A stretch of DNA of 64,000 bases, from the NCBI GenBank assembly GCA_029449235.1, contig JANATG010000001.1, forward strand, positions 3,782,001 through 3,846,000, written 5' to 3'. Under the pieces are notes generated by a model that was not told where the DNA came from, did no database searches, and saw only the letters and a list, made by a program, of their open reading frames with translations. A program made the translations under genes and the position numbers. Source of the stretch: Linnemannia schmuckeri. Lineage: Eukaryota; Mortierellomycota; Mortierellomycetes; Mortierellales; Mortierellaceae. This document shows positions 24,969 through 36,021 of the stretch, piece after piece (the first letter of the stretch is position 1; the number at the start of each line of letters is the position of its first letter).

Positions 24969-27900
24969 ATGATGGGCTCTGGCGCTGAGCCAGGTCCAGG
25001 CCCTGCCCCTCCGCCCTCTCTCACCCTTCCACCTCTGAGAGAACTTGACAAGGTCATCCGACCAGATTCCTCCTCGTCGTCCTCTCATCGAGGCTCGGCT
25101 GGGTTGGGTCTGATGGGTGGTCCTGGTGGACAGCCCCGGTCACAGTTCACAGACCCACATCTCCATCAGCATTCGTCCCATTCGCATTCACAGCAGAGTA
25201 TGCAGCAGCACCACTACCAGCAGCAGCAGCAACAACAGCAACAACAGCGTGGACCACACTCGCACTCGTTCCCACAACACCCGTCCTCGTCGTCGTCCTC
25301 GTCCCATGGTGCAGGATCGCAACAGTATTACTCTCACGATCACCATAGTCGTCACTCTTCATCCGTCGGATCACTCCCAGGTAACTTGCTTTTCTTATTA
25401 TTTTCTTCTTCTTGTTCTTCTCCTTCCTCCTCTATGTCTCGTCTTTCATTGCTGTGCTGCATGGCAACTCGGTGTGTGAGCCATTAGAATTCTGTTGCGA
25501 GATAAAAATGTCGGGTTTTTTGTATTTGAGTAATTCTACGCTACCATAAGAGCCAATTTTTTTTTCGACGCGTTGACCACTCACCAATAAAAACTCACTC
25601 CATCCTCCGTTACTAGACTTGTACATGAGCTCGTCGGGGGCCCCATCGACAACAACAACCTCAAGTCTCTCAAGAACCGACTCTCTGTCGAGCATAGAGT
25701 ACCTCCATGGGTCGCATCCGCTCCACAGTCATGCCCATCGACATCTCTCTGGCAGTGTTAGTGGCAGTACAACCACAGGATCGACCACTGGCAGCAGTTT
25801 CGGCCACAGTGTCGCCAGCGGAAGTGTCAGCAGCGGCGGAAGCAATAGTGTCTACTTGCATCATTCGACAGGGCTTGGACGTGCCAACCTCAATGCCGCC
25901 ATCCACCATCAAAGGAACCCACGTGATTCGGCAACCTCTTCGACCACCGGTAGTGGAGATGCATCCTCGCCGGCGACGGCAACCAACGGCAGTCATGCTG
26001 CAAACGGGAAATCAGGATCGACCACCAGTGGCTCTGCTGGCACAGAGCAAGGACGAAACTCGACCAAGCGTGCTGCCCAGAACAGAGCTGCTCAGCGAGC
26101 ATTCCGTCAACGCAAGGATCTTTATGTCCGCGAGCTTGAACGAAAGGCCGAGCTACTCCAGCAAGCGGAAGGAAAGATTCTGAGATTGACGGCACGTAAC
26201 CGTGAGCTTGAGGTTGCTCTGGCGGCCAATAACCCATCTTCGAGCTCTTCCTTGTCCCCCCAGCAGTCTCCGCTTCACTCTCATGCGTCTCCGACCACGG
26301 GATTGGTCTGTGCCGCGGGAACATCAAGTGAACAAGATCAACAGCAGCAGCCAAACCATACACTCCACCACAGCTCGAGTAGGGAGCAACTGGATCGTGG
26401 CGATCGTGAACGTGGTGCTAGTGGTAGCGAGTGGAGCCGCGACGAGAAGCCTTCTTCTCTGTCGAGTCGGGACCAGGAGTTCTGTGATGACAACAGCAGC
26501 ACCCATAGCGGACACAGTTACCCATCTTCGTTGGCTAGAGCGACATTAGGTCGTCGATCGGTCTCCCAGCCTATGCGAAGTGCCTACAATGCCTCGACCC
26601 CTCCACTGACGAATGACTCACTTAAGTTTCATTCCCTCAAGCAACAGCTCGCAGCCAACCAACATTTGAACCAACCTCACTCGCTGCCACGCCATTCACA
26701 GCAGCAGCAGCATCCCTCCAGAACTGATTCAGATTATGAATTCGAGGGGTTGGACCACCCGACCCCCCACCGCCAGCTTCACCGCCACCCATCCGAGCCT
26801 TCGTTGAACAAGAACCGTCATGGATCAAACTCTGGTGATTCGGGAGATGATTATGCGACTTCAGGAGTCCAACCTTACCGCCAAAACACTTACCCTCACG
26901 ATGAGAACAGAAATCATGGAGCTCGTCGCAGCTCTGTAGACTCTCGGATGGAGTTGACATCCCCTGTCTTCAACAATCACCAGTCGGCGTCGTCGTCTAC
27001 CTTCCGACCCAGTAACAACATTACCAACGCTGGTAATCGCTCCTTGCCTTCGGAATACCCCGAGTCGTCTTCACCACCTTCCTCGACACAGTTATATACC
27101 GCAAACGGCAGCGTCCAGCACGAGCGACCACCATTGTATCCTATCACTACACAAGGAGGGTCGCGATCTGCATCTTTGGGGTCCGCTCGGTCGTGGAGTG
27201 GAGCCCAGCAGGAGGATGGTATCAAGCCTCACTCGCCCATGATGACAAGCCCAGTGGCAGGATTGTCACGCGGTAGCATCGGGGGTGGAATGGTGACTTC
27301 TGCAGCCTCGCCTACGAGAGATAGTGGTGGTTACTCTCGCGGTAACGATATGGAGTACCTTTCGGACGAGCGATCCGAGACAGGAAGCGGATTTGACGCG
27401 ATGAACAAGAGATCGAGCGACGGCGCTATCAGCTGGTCTGGCAGCAATAGTAGTGGCGGTCGCGGAGGAGGACCTCCCGGTCCCGAGCCCCAATCGTCGT
27501 CGCTTCTTGCCTATCACAACAACGCCTCCTCTCGAGGTGGTGATGGGCTTGGACTCCGAAAGGAGAACAGTTGGTCGTCCTTCTCGGCGGTGAACAAGGG
27601 AAACAGTGATGGCTACAATGGCGGAGGAGGCCCTAGTCCTATGAGTCTGCCTCCAGTCTCGGCTTTGGCTGGTGCTGCACAACGCGAGATGGAGGATGAT
27701 ATGGAGATGCAGGATTCGTACCACCATCCCCGATCCACCCAGCACTTGCAGCAACAACAGCAACACCGTGACAGCGAACGACGCCCTTCTGGATCTGAGA
27801 TTAGCGCCACCCACCATCGTGGGTCGATGGCCATGATGTCAGATAGCCCCGAGATGGGATCGTCTGATACTCGACTCCTCAACAACAACAACGCCTCGAC

Positions 27901-28225
27901 CACGTCTGTCACAACTCCCCAGATGTCTGGTCGCCAACAGCAATATTTTCTCTCTCAGCAGCAACAGCAGCACCGCGCAAGTCCTTTTGCTCCACAACAG
28001 CATCACCAACACCAACCCATGAAGCATCTTGGTGGCGGTGGGGGTGGACATCATCCGCTCAGCCCCGCAAACGAATATCCACCTGGACCAGGAGGAGCAG
28101 CAGCAGGATCGGATATGGATGGTGTCTATGAGCAACAACAGCATTATCAGCAACCACGATACAACAACCACTCCGGCGGCATCGCTACCGGACACCATGA
28201 AGAGACCATGATGCGATCGCCTTAA
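24969..28225 (+). CDS. bZIP transcription factor, AP-1/Yap type
   Basis: DNA-binding regulator of the AP-1/Yap/Pap1 class, expected in the nucleus. Two exons (24969-25380 and 25617-28225) are joined by a 236-nt intron with a phase-1 junction that restores an Asp codon. They give 1006 residues from the first in-frame ATG. The bZIP lies near residues 288-338: basic region KRAAQNRAAQRAFRQRK, including the NRAAQRAFRQRK signature typical of fungal AP-1 proteins, then a heptad segment DLYVRELERKAELLQQAEGK. The rest is low complexity: polyGln near residue 90, Ser, His, Asn and Gly runs, and long predicted disordered tails. No Cys-rich redox domain like that of Yap1/Pap1 is evident, so oxidative-stress sensing by that route is not supported. 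The start is uncertain: the frame stays open for about 108 bases upstream without an ATG, so an additional 5' exon is possible. Confidence 0.88.
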
Positions 28226-28932
28226 CGACGAGGTGGAAGCGTTATGGAGAATTACCTTTGTTACTATTTTTTATGTTTCTAACCCCTCCCTTTCACTTTT
28301 TTTTTTTACGATTATTGAACGTACACTTCACACGATCCCTTCGAATGACTCCTCGTCCCTTTCTTTTCCCCCCAACCCTTTTGTATAGTACATGTCATTT
28401 ATTGTCGCCGTTCTTTATTTCTTTCTTTGACTAGTTTCTGTTCTTCTAATGATTATTTTTAAAACACGTAGTATATTTATGCTATTGTATCTCAATTCAT
28501 ATTAAATATACTTTTTTCCCGAGTCAGGATTACGTTAACCGAAAAATCACGTGCAGGCATTTCACCCATATCCCGCCTGTCGCATCCTTCAAGCATCCCA
28601 GGAGTGCTAAGGTGCGATGGATGATGTGGATCTGAACATCACTCCGAGGTTGCATCCTTGCTAATTAACCGCAGCCGATGGATCTGCTCATAGTGTCAGT
28701 TTAGATGTGATTCATCCACCCTAAATCTCGGATTCCGCGGCCCGCTCTCAGGTTCAAGATCAGAGCAAATGAGCCTTGTGAAAAATTTCATAACGCGAAA
28801 ATCATTTACTAGGCAGGTATCAGTAATACAACACGTTCTACCATTAATCTCTTCCATTTCCCATACTTTTTCTTGCAAACGTTTTCATTTTTTTTTTAAC
28901 GTTCTTTTCGATAATACAATCAGGCAACACGT
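28226..28932. other. Convergent intergenic region
   Basis: Lies between the 3' ends of the bZIP gene and the minus-strand helical-protein gene. The first 280 bases are AT-rich 3' UTR-like sequence. The next 250 bases are more balanced in composition, with several short GATGYR-like motifs and a CACGTG palindrome at 28548-28553. No ORF of interest. Confidence 0.5.
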
Positions 28933-31900
28933 TTAATTTGAATGAGCAGCGTGAGAGACGGCTCCAGCACTCTTAGAAGCAGAAGAGAAAGATGACGAGC
29001 CCTTGTGTCCAAACTCGTTAGCAAGACCAAGGTACCACTTGACAGCCCAATCACGCTTGGTATGATCAACCGCAGGACCACCAATCACATCCAACAAACA
29101 CTTAAGTAACGCTCTCCGTCCAACAGAGCTGGGCTCCTTGGCAATCAGTTCCCGGATCTTAATTCCCAATGTCTCGACAAAGACTAGGTTCAGGCTCGAC
29201 AGTTGATCAAACAGGGCCAACAGCAATTGACCCCGCTCTTTCTGTCTCTCCAAGATGGCCTGTGGTGTTGTCAATGCTGTCGTAGTAGCAGTAGTAGGGT
29301 TCAGGGTGCCAAGGGAGGGCAAGTGAGTCGCAGATTCCTGAGGACTCAGATCCTGCTGCACAGAGGTGGCAATCTCAACCAGGGCCTTCTCGCTCTCGCG
29401 ACGCTCTACTTCATCCTGTACTACAGCCGTTGCTTCTGCAAGGTCATCATCATATTGCTGTATCCTCTCAAGAAGCTTCTCGACACAAAGCCAAGCAAGA
29501 GCGTCCTCTGTTCCCGAAAGAGAGCGAATCATGGTCGTGAAGGCAGCCCTCAACTGGTCGATATTAATCTGCTCCGGGAAGTGCTGAATCAACAAGTTGG
29601 AATAGAAGGGCGCAACCTGCTGAGCGATCCTCTTGTTGGTTAAGAACACCGACATCACAACCGAATGGGCCGACTCGAAGAGATCACGCTGGTCGTTCTT
29701 GAGTAAGTAAGGGTACACCAACGGTAACAGCTGCTCCTCCAAAAAGGACTCGTCGATCGCCACCATGACGCGTTCCAGCAGGTTCATAAAGAACAGTGTC
29801 CTACTCTCCATGACCGGGTCATGGAATCCAAGCTCTGCACGTGGCATCATTGCCTTGAGCGTCTTGTTGAGGAGGATGTGGCGGTTGGGGTGTTCGTCCT
29901 TGTCCTGATCTGCTTTTTGTGGCTGGACTAAAGCTGTAGCCTGTTCCTCAGACATGACCATCCTTGTTAAAATCGACGTAACAAGATCTTCGTACACCTG
30001 GAATCCTCCAGGACCGAGCTTGTACGTGACAAAGAACAAGTACGCGTAACTGTCCAGAATCAAGTAATCCAGATACGAAACAACTCCCACAGGGACTATT
30101 TGACAGAGAAGCGAAAGGAGAAAAAAAGTTGTTAGTCAGACGGACATGTAAGAATATATAAGGAGAAAGTGATTCATTATTCATAACGTTTTAGCCGATT
30201 TCCTTTACCTGGATCGGATGTTGACTTGTCAACAATGGCGCCAAAGATCATGGTATAAGCAAAGAGTAACGTCTTGAAGACCTGGAACAACATCCCGGTT
30301 GACTTGATAGTCTCTGCATCCAGTCCACCAGTCCTGTCACCCTCGGCACGCTCAATGAACGAATCTGCCTGCGACAGTGCACATCGAGACCAGTCGACAT
30401 GTAGGTTGATGGCAAACGAGTGAAGCTTCTGTAACAGATCCTCGATCGTACCCCAGTGACCCCTGTTTCCGTGGTCCTTGCTGTTCATGCTCTCGATCAA
30501 CGTCGCCACTGTCCGTGCCACACGACCCATCTCGGAAAACAGGGGTCCTCTGATAGTCTTGGTCAACAGAGAATGCGAGGGGCCGTTTATAACAAGACGA
30601 TTCCTTTCCCGGGCCAGCTCATAGTTGATGACACGGATGATCTCATTCACAGGGATGACTCCCTCGTTGGGCTGAAGCATATAGTCAACCAAAAGCGACG
30701 TCAAAAAGGAACGATCCAGAGCCTCCAGTTTGCAGGCAGGGAGAGTGGGAACCGTCTGGCAAGTGGCAAATACCAAGCACGCCTGAGTCTGAGCGGAGAT
30801 GGTCCAACTCTTATCCTCTGCCTTGATCGTATCAACCAATCCATTCAACCGGGTGATAAACACATCCTGAATCAGCGCCAAGCTCTCCTCGTCAACCTTA
30901 GGAGGATCGTCCTCGCCATGCTGAATAGCGCGCCTATGGATGTGAAGAAAAGAAAGCAATATGGTTTAGCAACGTACAAAGATAACCACATTCAGCTAAC
31001 GTTTACAAATACAACCAAGGCTTACAGAATACCGGCAGTGGCCAAAAGACAGGGAAGGGCGTTCAAGGCAGAGATCTCCTGGATCCCTTGTACCAAGGCT
31101 TCGAACCAAGCTTTACCCTTCAGAACAACCGCCTTCTTGGCCTTTCTCTTTTTCCGCTTCTTCTTGCCATCGTCCTCATCCTTGACGGCAACAAGTCCTG
31201 CCTTCTGAGTAACAACAAATTGGAAGAGCCTCTGGATCTGGAAAAGTTCATCAACACTGCTGATAGCCATAGGTAAAGTTGCGGGAGAGACTCTTCCGTA
31301 GAATGACTGGAGGAATGCTGTCGCCAGCTTCTTAATCGAGTCGGGGGTATCGTTCAATATGTTTGAACGGAGCACAGTAGCCAAACTGGCCTGAACGCCA
31401 TCCATGTCTGAGTCCTCTGCACTGAGACGTCCTCGTTCCAATCCTGACACTAGACCCTCCACGATCTTGGGTTCCATCAGACCCGCCCACTTGTCGAGTC
31501 CGGTCGCCAATCCACAGAAACATGCCCCAAAAAGGCCTTTGGACTCGGGCCCTGTGAACAATGATCGAATAGTGAGGATCTGTGCCATGACCTCAATCAG
31601 CTCCTGACCCAGAACGTTCGCATCTCCTGCGCCACTCTTGCGCATCCAAAATGACCATAGAGTTGTGATGGCGACCAAGCCCTGGACCTGGATCGGCACG
31701 CGGACCTTGTCCTGTTGCTCTGTTGAAATATATCTCTTGGCCAGACGGATCGTTGTCCTGAGGAAATCGTCCGAGTACCACGAAGCGGGAAGCTGAGATG
31801 CAAACTGGCTCAGCATAACAACGTTCTCGACCGGCTATAAAAAGTAAGAAGGGTAACCAGTCAAAATCCACACTTGTACAGATAGAATTAATGAAAGAAG

Positions 31901-33356
31901 CGCTTCTCAAACAAATGCTTTGTGACATACCAAGAACAAGCTGATATCCGCAAACTCCATGATGGTAAAAAAGCTGGTAGAGAGGAGTTTTCCAAGCTGT
32001 TGAAATTGCTGATCAGTCAGTTTGTTGGTTTGGGCACTATTGCATTAAAAAAACGACACTTGATTAGTTGTTGGTGGTACGCTACAGATTGACAGGCAAA
32101 ATATACGCCAGTTTTGTCAGACTTACGGATCTGTCCAACCGTCCTTACGAAGCTTGTTCATCCTGATAGCTTCCAAGACCTCATTCAAGATGACGGATAA
32201 TTTTGAGGGGCTATTGGTAAAACAACGAAAGAAGAGGGGGCGTAAGAGCAATGAACGGGCACGATAAAGCGACAACAAGCAAGAAATTGAAAAGTAAAAA
32301 CATACAAGGAAGAGTTGCGAGGGTCCTGCTGTGGAGTGAGTCGGAGGGTTTGTTCTGAGAATGCCTGATACCAGATCCCGTTTGCCGCTGCCACTGCTGT
32401 AGTTTTATCCTAAGGAGTCATCAGCGCAGCCAAGTGAAAAGTTCAAAGTGAGTGAGTGTGTGAGGATATGCAGCGGCATTCAACGGAGAAGCGATCGGGT
32501 ATGTGTATGATGTTTTCATGTGTCAAAATAAGGTTTTCATTTTCGGCTCAAATGGACTGCGTTGGTGGATCAATTGGAACCCGCTTTCTTCTTCTACAGG
32601 CTGGTCATCCCTGTCACAAGTACACTTCGTCAAAAAAAAAAAAAGTGGGCCGGTCGGGTAAGAACACACAAGGCAAACTTACATTGCGAAGGATTCTGGC
32701 AACAAGGTCCTGGATCTGTGCATCTTCTGTTTGTTCCCTCGGGTCTGCCTTCATGTTGCTGCCGATCAAGGAGCAAAGACCCTGTCGGAGATAGAACGCC
32801 AACAGGCACAGGTGCTGAAGCGACTGAGCAGCCTGTTCACGGATCTTGGCATTGTCTGTAGCTGCGTTCGATGGATCGATCTCCTTGAATAAACATGTCC
32901 AGTCACCAGTGTCGGCACATCCGATGAGGGTCTCGATATCCAGAAGCGAAAAGTCCAGGAGATTGAGCAATTGGTTCAAGGCGAAAGGATGGAGTGGGTT
33001 CTGAAGGTGAATAACCCCTGGTGTGCGAATAGGTCCCTTGAGGTCAAGTCCGCCCTCCCATTCCACCCATTTGGCCCATTGAACTGCCAAGCTGAGTTTG
33101 TGCCAGCGAGTCGGGTGAAGAAGAATGTCGAGGAGTAGGCTCGTCCAGCGCCTTGCTGCCTGAGTGCCATGGGGCGTAGGTCTCTCTGGCGCGCTTTAGT
33201 TGAACGGAGAGCCGGAGAAGGATAGAAAAAAAATAGTCAGACAATGGTGTGTTTTCTGTTTTCATTCCGTTGAAAGTGAAGGAGAAGAGAAAGAGTGACT
33301 TACAAGGGAATGGAGTCGAGTACATCCAAGACGGAGACTGGCTGCAGTGCTGCCAT
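28933..33356 (-). CDS. Large helical (HEAT/ARM-like) protein, unrecognised
   Basis: I do not recognise this family. Eight exons join in phase: 33356-33304, 33193-32683, 32409-32306, 32210-32127, 32036-31931, 31834-31026, 30933-30209 and 30095-28933. They give 1184 residues. The protein is rich in Leu/Ala helices with the spacing of alpha-solenoid proteins, for example SLLLDILLHPTRWHKLS near residue 30 and NVVMLSQFASQLPASWYSDD near 300. A lysine cluster, KKKRKKRKAKK, near residue 535 may be a nuclear localisation signal or a flexible loop. The most striking segment is near residue 820: VVSYLDYLILDSYAYLFF followed by YKLGPGGFQVYEDL. It is unusually rich in aromatic residues and uninterrupted, as in conserved cores. 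Translation from MAALQPVSVLDVLDSIPF is supported by the in-phase first intron. The gene is divergent from RTF1, with 361 bases between the starts. No membrane helix or signal peptide is evident. Confidence 0.85.
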
Positions 33357-33717
33357 GTTATGAAGTGTACTGCGTGTGATGAAAGGGAAGGAGGAGGGAA
33401 GAAAAATAGGGGAAGAAAGCAGCGATGGATGAGTAAGGAAGCAGAGAAGGTTCGGAGAGAAAGTATGCAAAAAAGTGTCATAGAAAGTGAAAGGAAGGGT
33501 CGCCAGCCGTTGGTTCGACAGGGGCGGGGAAGAACAGAAACGGTGGATATGTCCATCACGTGTTGGTGTCCTAGCAACAAAGCCACACTTTGACTCCTTT
33601 CCCTGCCTTCTGCCTAGTGTCAGACGTTGACCGCTTTATTTCTTCTGCACGAGCGCTTCTTCGCTGAACTCCCCTGCCCTCTCACTCTCCCTTTTCCCCA
33701 TCCACACCATTCCCGTC
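33357..33717. promoter_or_regulatory. Shared divergent promoter region (helical-protein gene / RTF1)
   Basis: The two start codons face away from each other across 361 bases, so both promoters must lie here or inside leaders. A CACGTG palindrome (E-box-like) is present at 33557-33562. The left half is AG-rich and the right half CT-rich on the plus strand, so each gene has a pyrimidine-rich leader on its own sense strand. No TATA box was identified. Confidence 0.6.
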
Positions 33718-35779
33718 ATGTCAAACGCCGCTGCTGCTGATGTCATTCTGCGTCTCCTCGCCAACTCGGCGTCAGACTCCAACAAGGGCCGCCGTAGAAG
33801 AAGATCTAGGTAACAAACTAGTCAACAATAAAGCAGATCAGCACTGTCTTTACAACGCTTGTCTTTCTTTTTGGGTTGATGCCTCGACTCACCTTTGGAC
33901 ACACTCAACCTCTCTTCATATCTCCTTAGCCGTCAGTCGTCTGATGAAGAGATTTCTGAAGGAGAAATGTCGGGTGGTTCGGATGACCAGGAAGACGACG
34001 ACGAGGACGATGAGGGTCCTGTTGATGAATACGACGACGAATACTTTCGTGATGCCCAGGATCGTGCTGACCTGATGGCCATGGCTGAGGTCGATCGTGA
34101 ACAGATTCTCTTTGACCGTGCCAAAAAGGTATAACTGCGATTGTGTTTGTATTGTCAACTCGCAGAGTCGTCTCTAGTTGAACACGCTAATAAATAGTTT
34201 GAACGATGTACTAATGACGTTTTTTATGTTTTTGTATCGTTCCATGTTATCAGCGTACAGTGCTGCTGGATCACAGACAGGTCGCCAAGAGATTGAAGAG
34301 ACAGGAGGAGGCAAACAGGAGCACCAGGAAGGGCAGCGGATCGACCAACAGGGATAGTGCTCGCCGTAAGCAACCTCCGCCATTTGTTTTCTCTGCATGT
34401 CGTATTAATGTAGACTCTGGACAGATTTTATGACAGAACTCTGAGATGTTTTTTTCTTTTCCTGCTGTCTTATTCAGGGTCGACGCGTGCCAAGGATACA
34501 AAGACTGGAAACACAAAAGCCTTGGCTGACTTGAAAAAGGCACAGGAGCGCAAGCGAGTAAGCAGTATTCTTACTTTTTAGTTAGTTGTACTCTGCTCAC
34601 ACGCAGAGCACGAGAACGTATGGCTAACATCAACGCTGATGGGATGTAAAATAGGCTCGTCGATCACACTCACCAGAACTCAAGCGCGGACGCAAAGGAT
34701 CAGAGGATTACAGCGACAAGAGCGACTCGCCCTCATCAGAAGATGAAGCCGACTACGATTCGGAACCAGAGGTCAAGAAGTCGACCAAGAGCGTTACTCG
34801 GAAACCAGCCACACTCGACGAACTCAACTCGATTCGACTCGGTAGAGATCGTCTCTCCAAATGGTGCCACAGCCCGTTCTTCAAGGATACAGTCATCGGC
34901 TGTTTTGTCCGTTTGTCGCTTGGTCTGGATAGGAACCGTATCCACGTCTTTCGAATTGCTGAGGTGGTTGCCGTGAACAAGCAACAAAAGGTTTACACGA
35001 TTGGAGACGGCGCAGCGACAAATCTGAACTTGACCTTGAGACATGGAAACGCTGAAAAGAACTTTACTATGGACTATGTTTCGAACGGATTGTTCACGGA
35101 AGACGAGTTCCGACGATTCGAGATTCAGCTCAGGAGTGACAAGGTCGATATCCCCACTCAGGATCACGTTGAGCGCAAGCGCAAGGATATCGACCACGCC
35201 AAGTCTTATGTCCTTAACAACACCGAGGTCCAGGAGATTCTCGAGCTCAAGAAGCAGCTCAAACAAGGACGATTGAACCCAATTGTCCACAGGACGATAT
35301 TGGAGCAGAGGAAGATGGAGCAGACCAATGCAGAGGATGGCTTTGAGATTGATCTTCAGCTCCAGGCTCTCAAGGAATCCGAGTTGGCTCAAAAAGATAA
35401 GCGTGCGGACAAACTCGATGTCTGGGCGGCGCTGAACGAGAGGAACAGGACGTTGAACAGATCGACTGGACGGGAGGCCGAGGGTCGATTTGCTCAGGAG
35501 AAGAAGCTGAAAGGATCGGGCAAGAACGATATCGATCCATTTGCTCGACGCAAGACGGTCCCCCGATTGGTCTACGAGGATATCTCAGCACAGGATGTTG
35601 GCAATGGAAAGGCGAAGGCATCTGCAGAGGCGGTTGCAATTGCGGCAGAGTCGACCATCACGTCGACGCCAACTACGCAATCTGTCTTTGATACGCCGGC
35701 GATGCCCAAGCCTCGCCTTGAAGAGATGATTGCTGCCAACAAGGACGAGTTTGACCTTGACCTTGACCTCAGCGATTAA
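33718..35779 (+). CDS. RTF1: RNA polymerase-associated protein RTF1 (Paf1 complex)
   Basis: Nuclear transcription-elongation factor. Rtf1 links the Paf1 complex to Spt5 and stimulates H2B ubiquitylation (known for the family). Five exons (33718-33809, 33930-34128, 34254-34365, 34478-34557, 34655-35779) join in phase to 535 residues, close to the yeast protein length. An acidic Ser-rich N-terminus (SSDEEISEGEMSGG, then a long Asp/Glu run) is followed by basic helical segments. The Plus3 domain spans about residues 216-320, from ELNSIRLGRDRLSKW through FFKDTVIGCFVRL and YTIGDG to FTEDEFRRF; this domain binds phosphorylated Spt5. A C-terminal helical region with KSYVLNNTEVQEILELKKQ is also typical. 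The C-terminus ends in an acidic tail (DEFDLDLDLSD). The gene diverges from the unrecognised helical-protein gene and converges with the coiled-coil gene, with 242 bases between stops. Confidence 0.95.
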
Positions 35780-36021
35780 ATCGTGGATTTGTGCACAGCT
35801 GGCCTTTCGCATATGAGGCTCCTTGTTCTCATGTAGTTCCCCGTCGCTCTTTTTTTTTTTTTTTCTTTTCTTTGTTCGTAAACATTATCTTCAATGAACA
35901 TTTGAAAAGTTTAAATATGATACATTAATATTTTATGCCTGTGCAGAAAGTGCCAAGATGGAAGGGTGCATCAAAAAAATGAATGATTCGTGAAAATAAC
36001 TACATGGTAGAGCGCCTAAGT

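Noticed and set aside
28933..33356. Identification of the large helical protein as peroxin Pex8 or another peroxisomal protein
   Set aside because: A vague resemblance came to mind, but the length is too great and no diagnostic motif or PTS1 was found, so no function is assigned.
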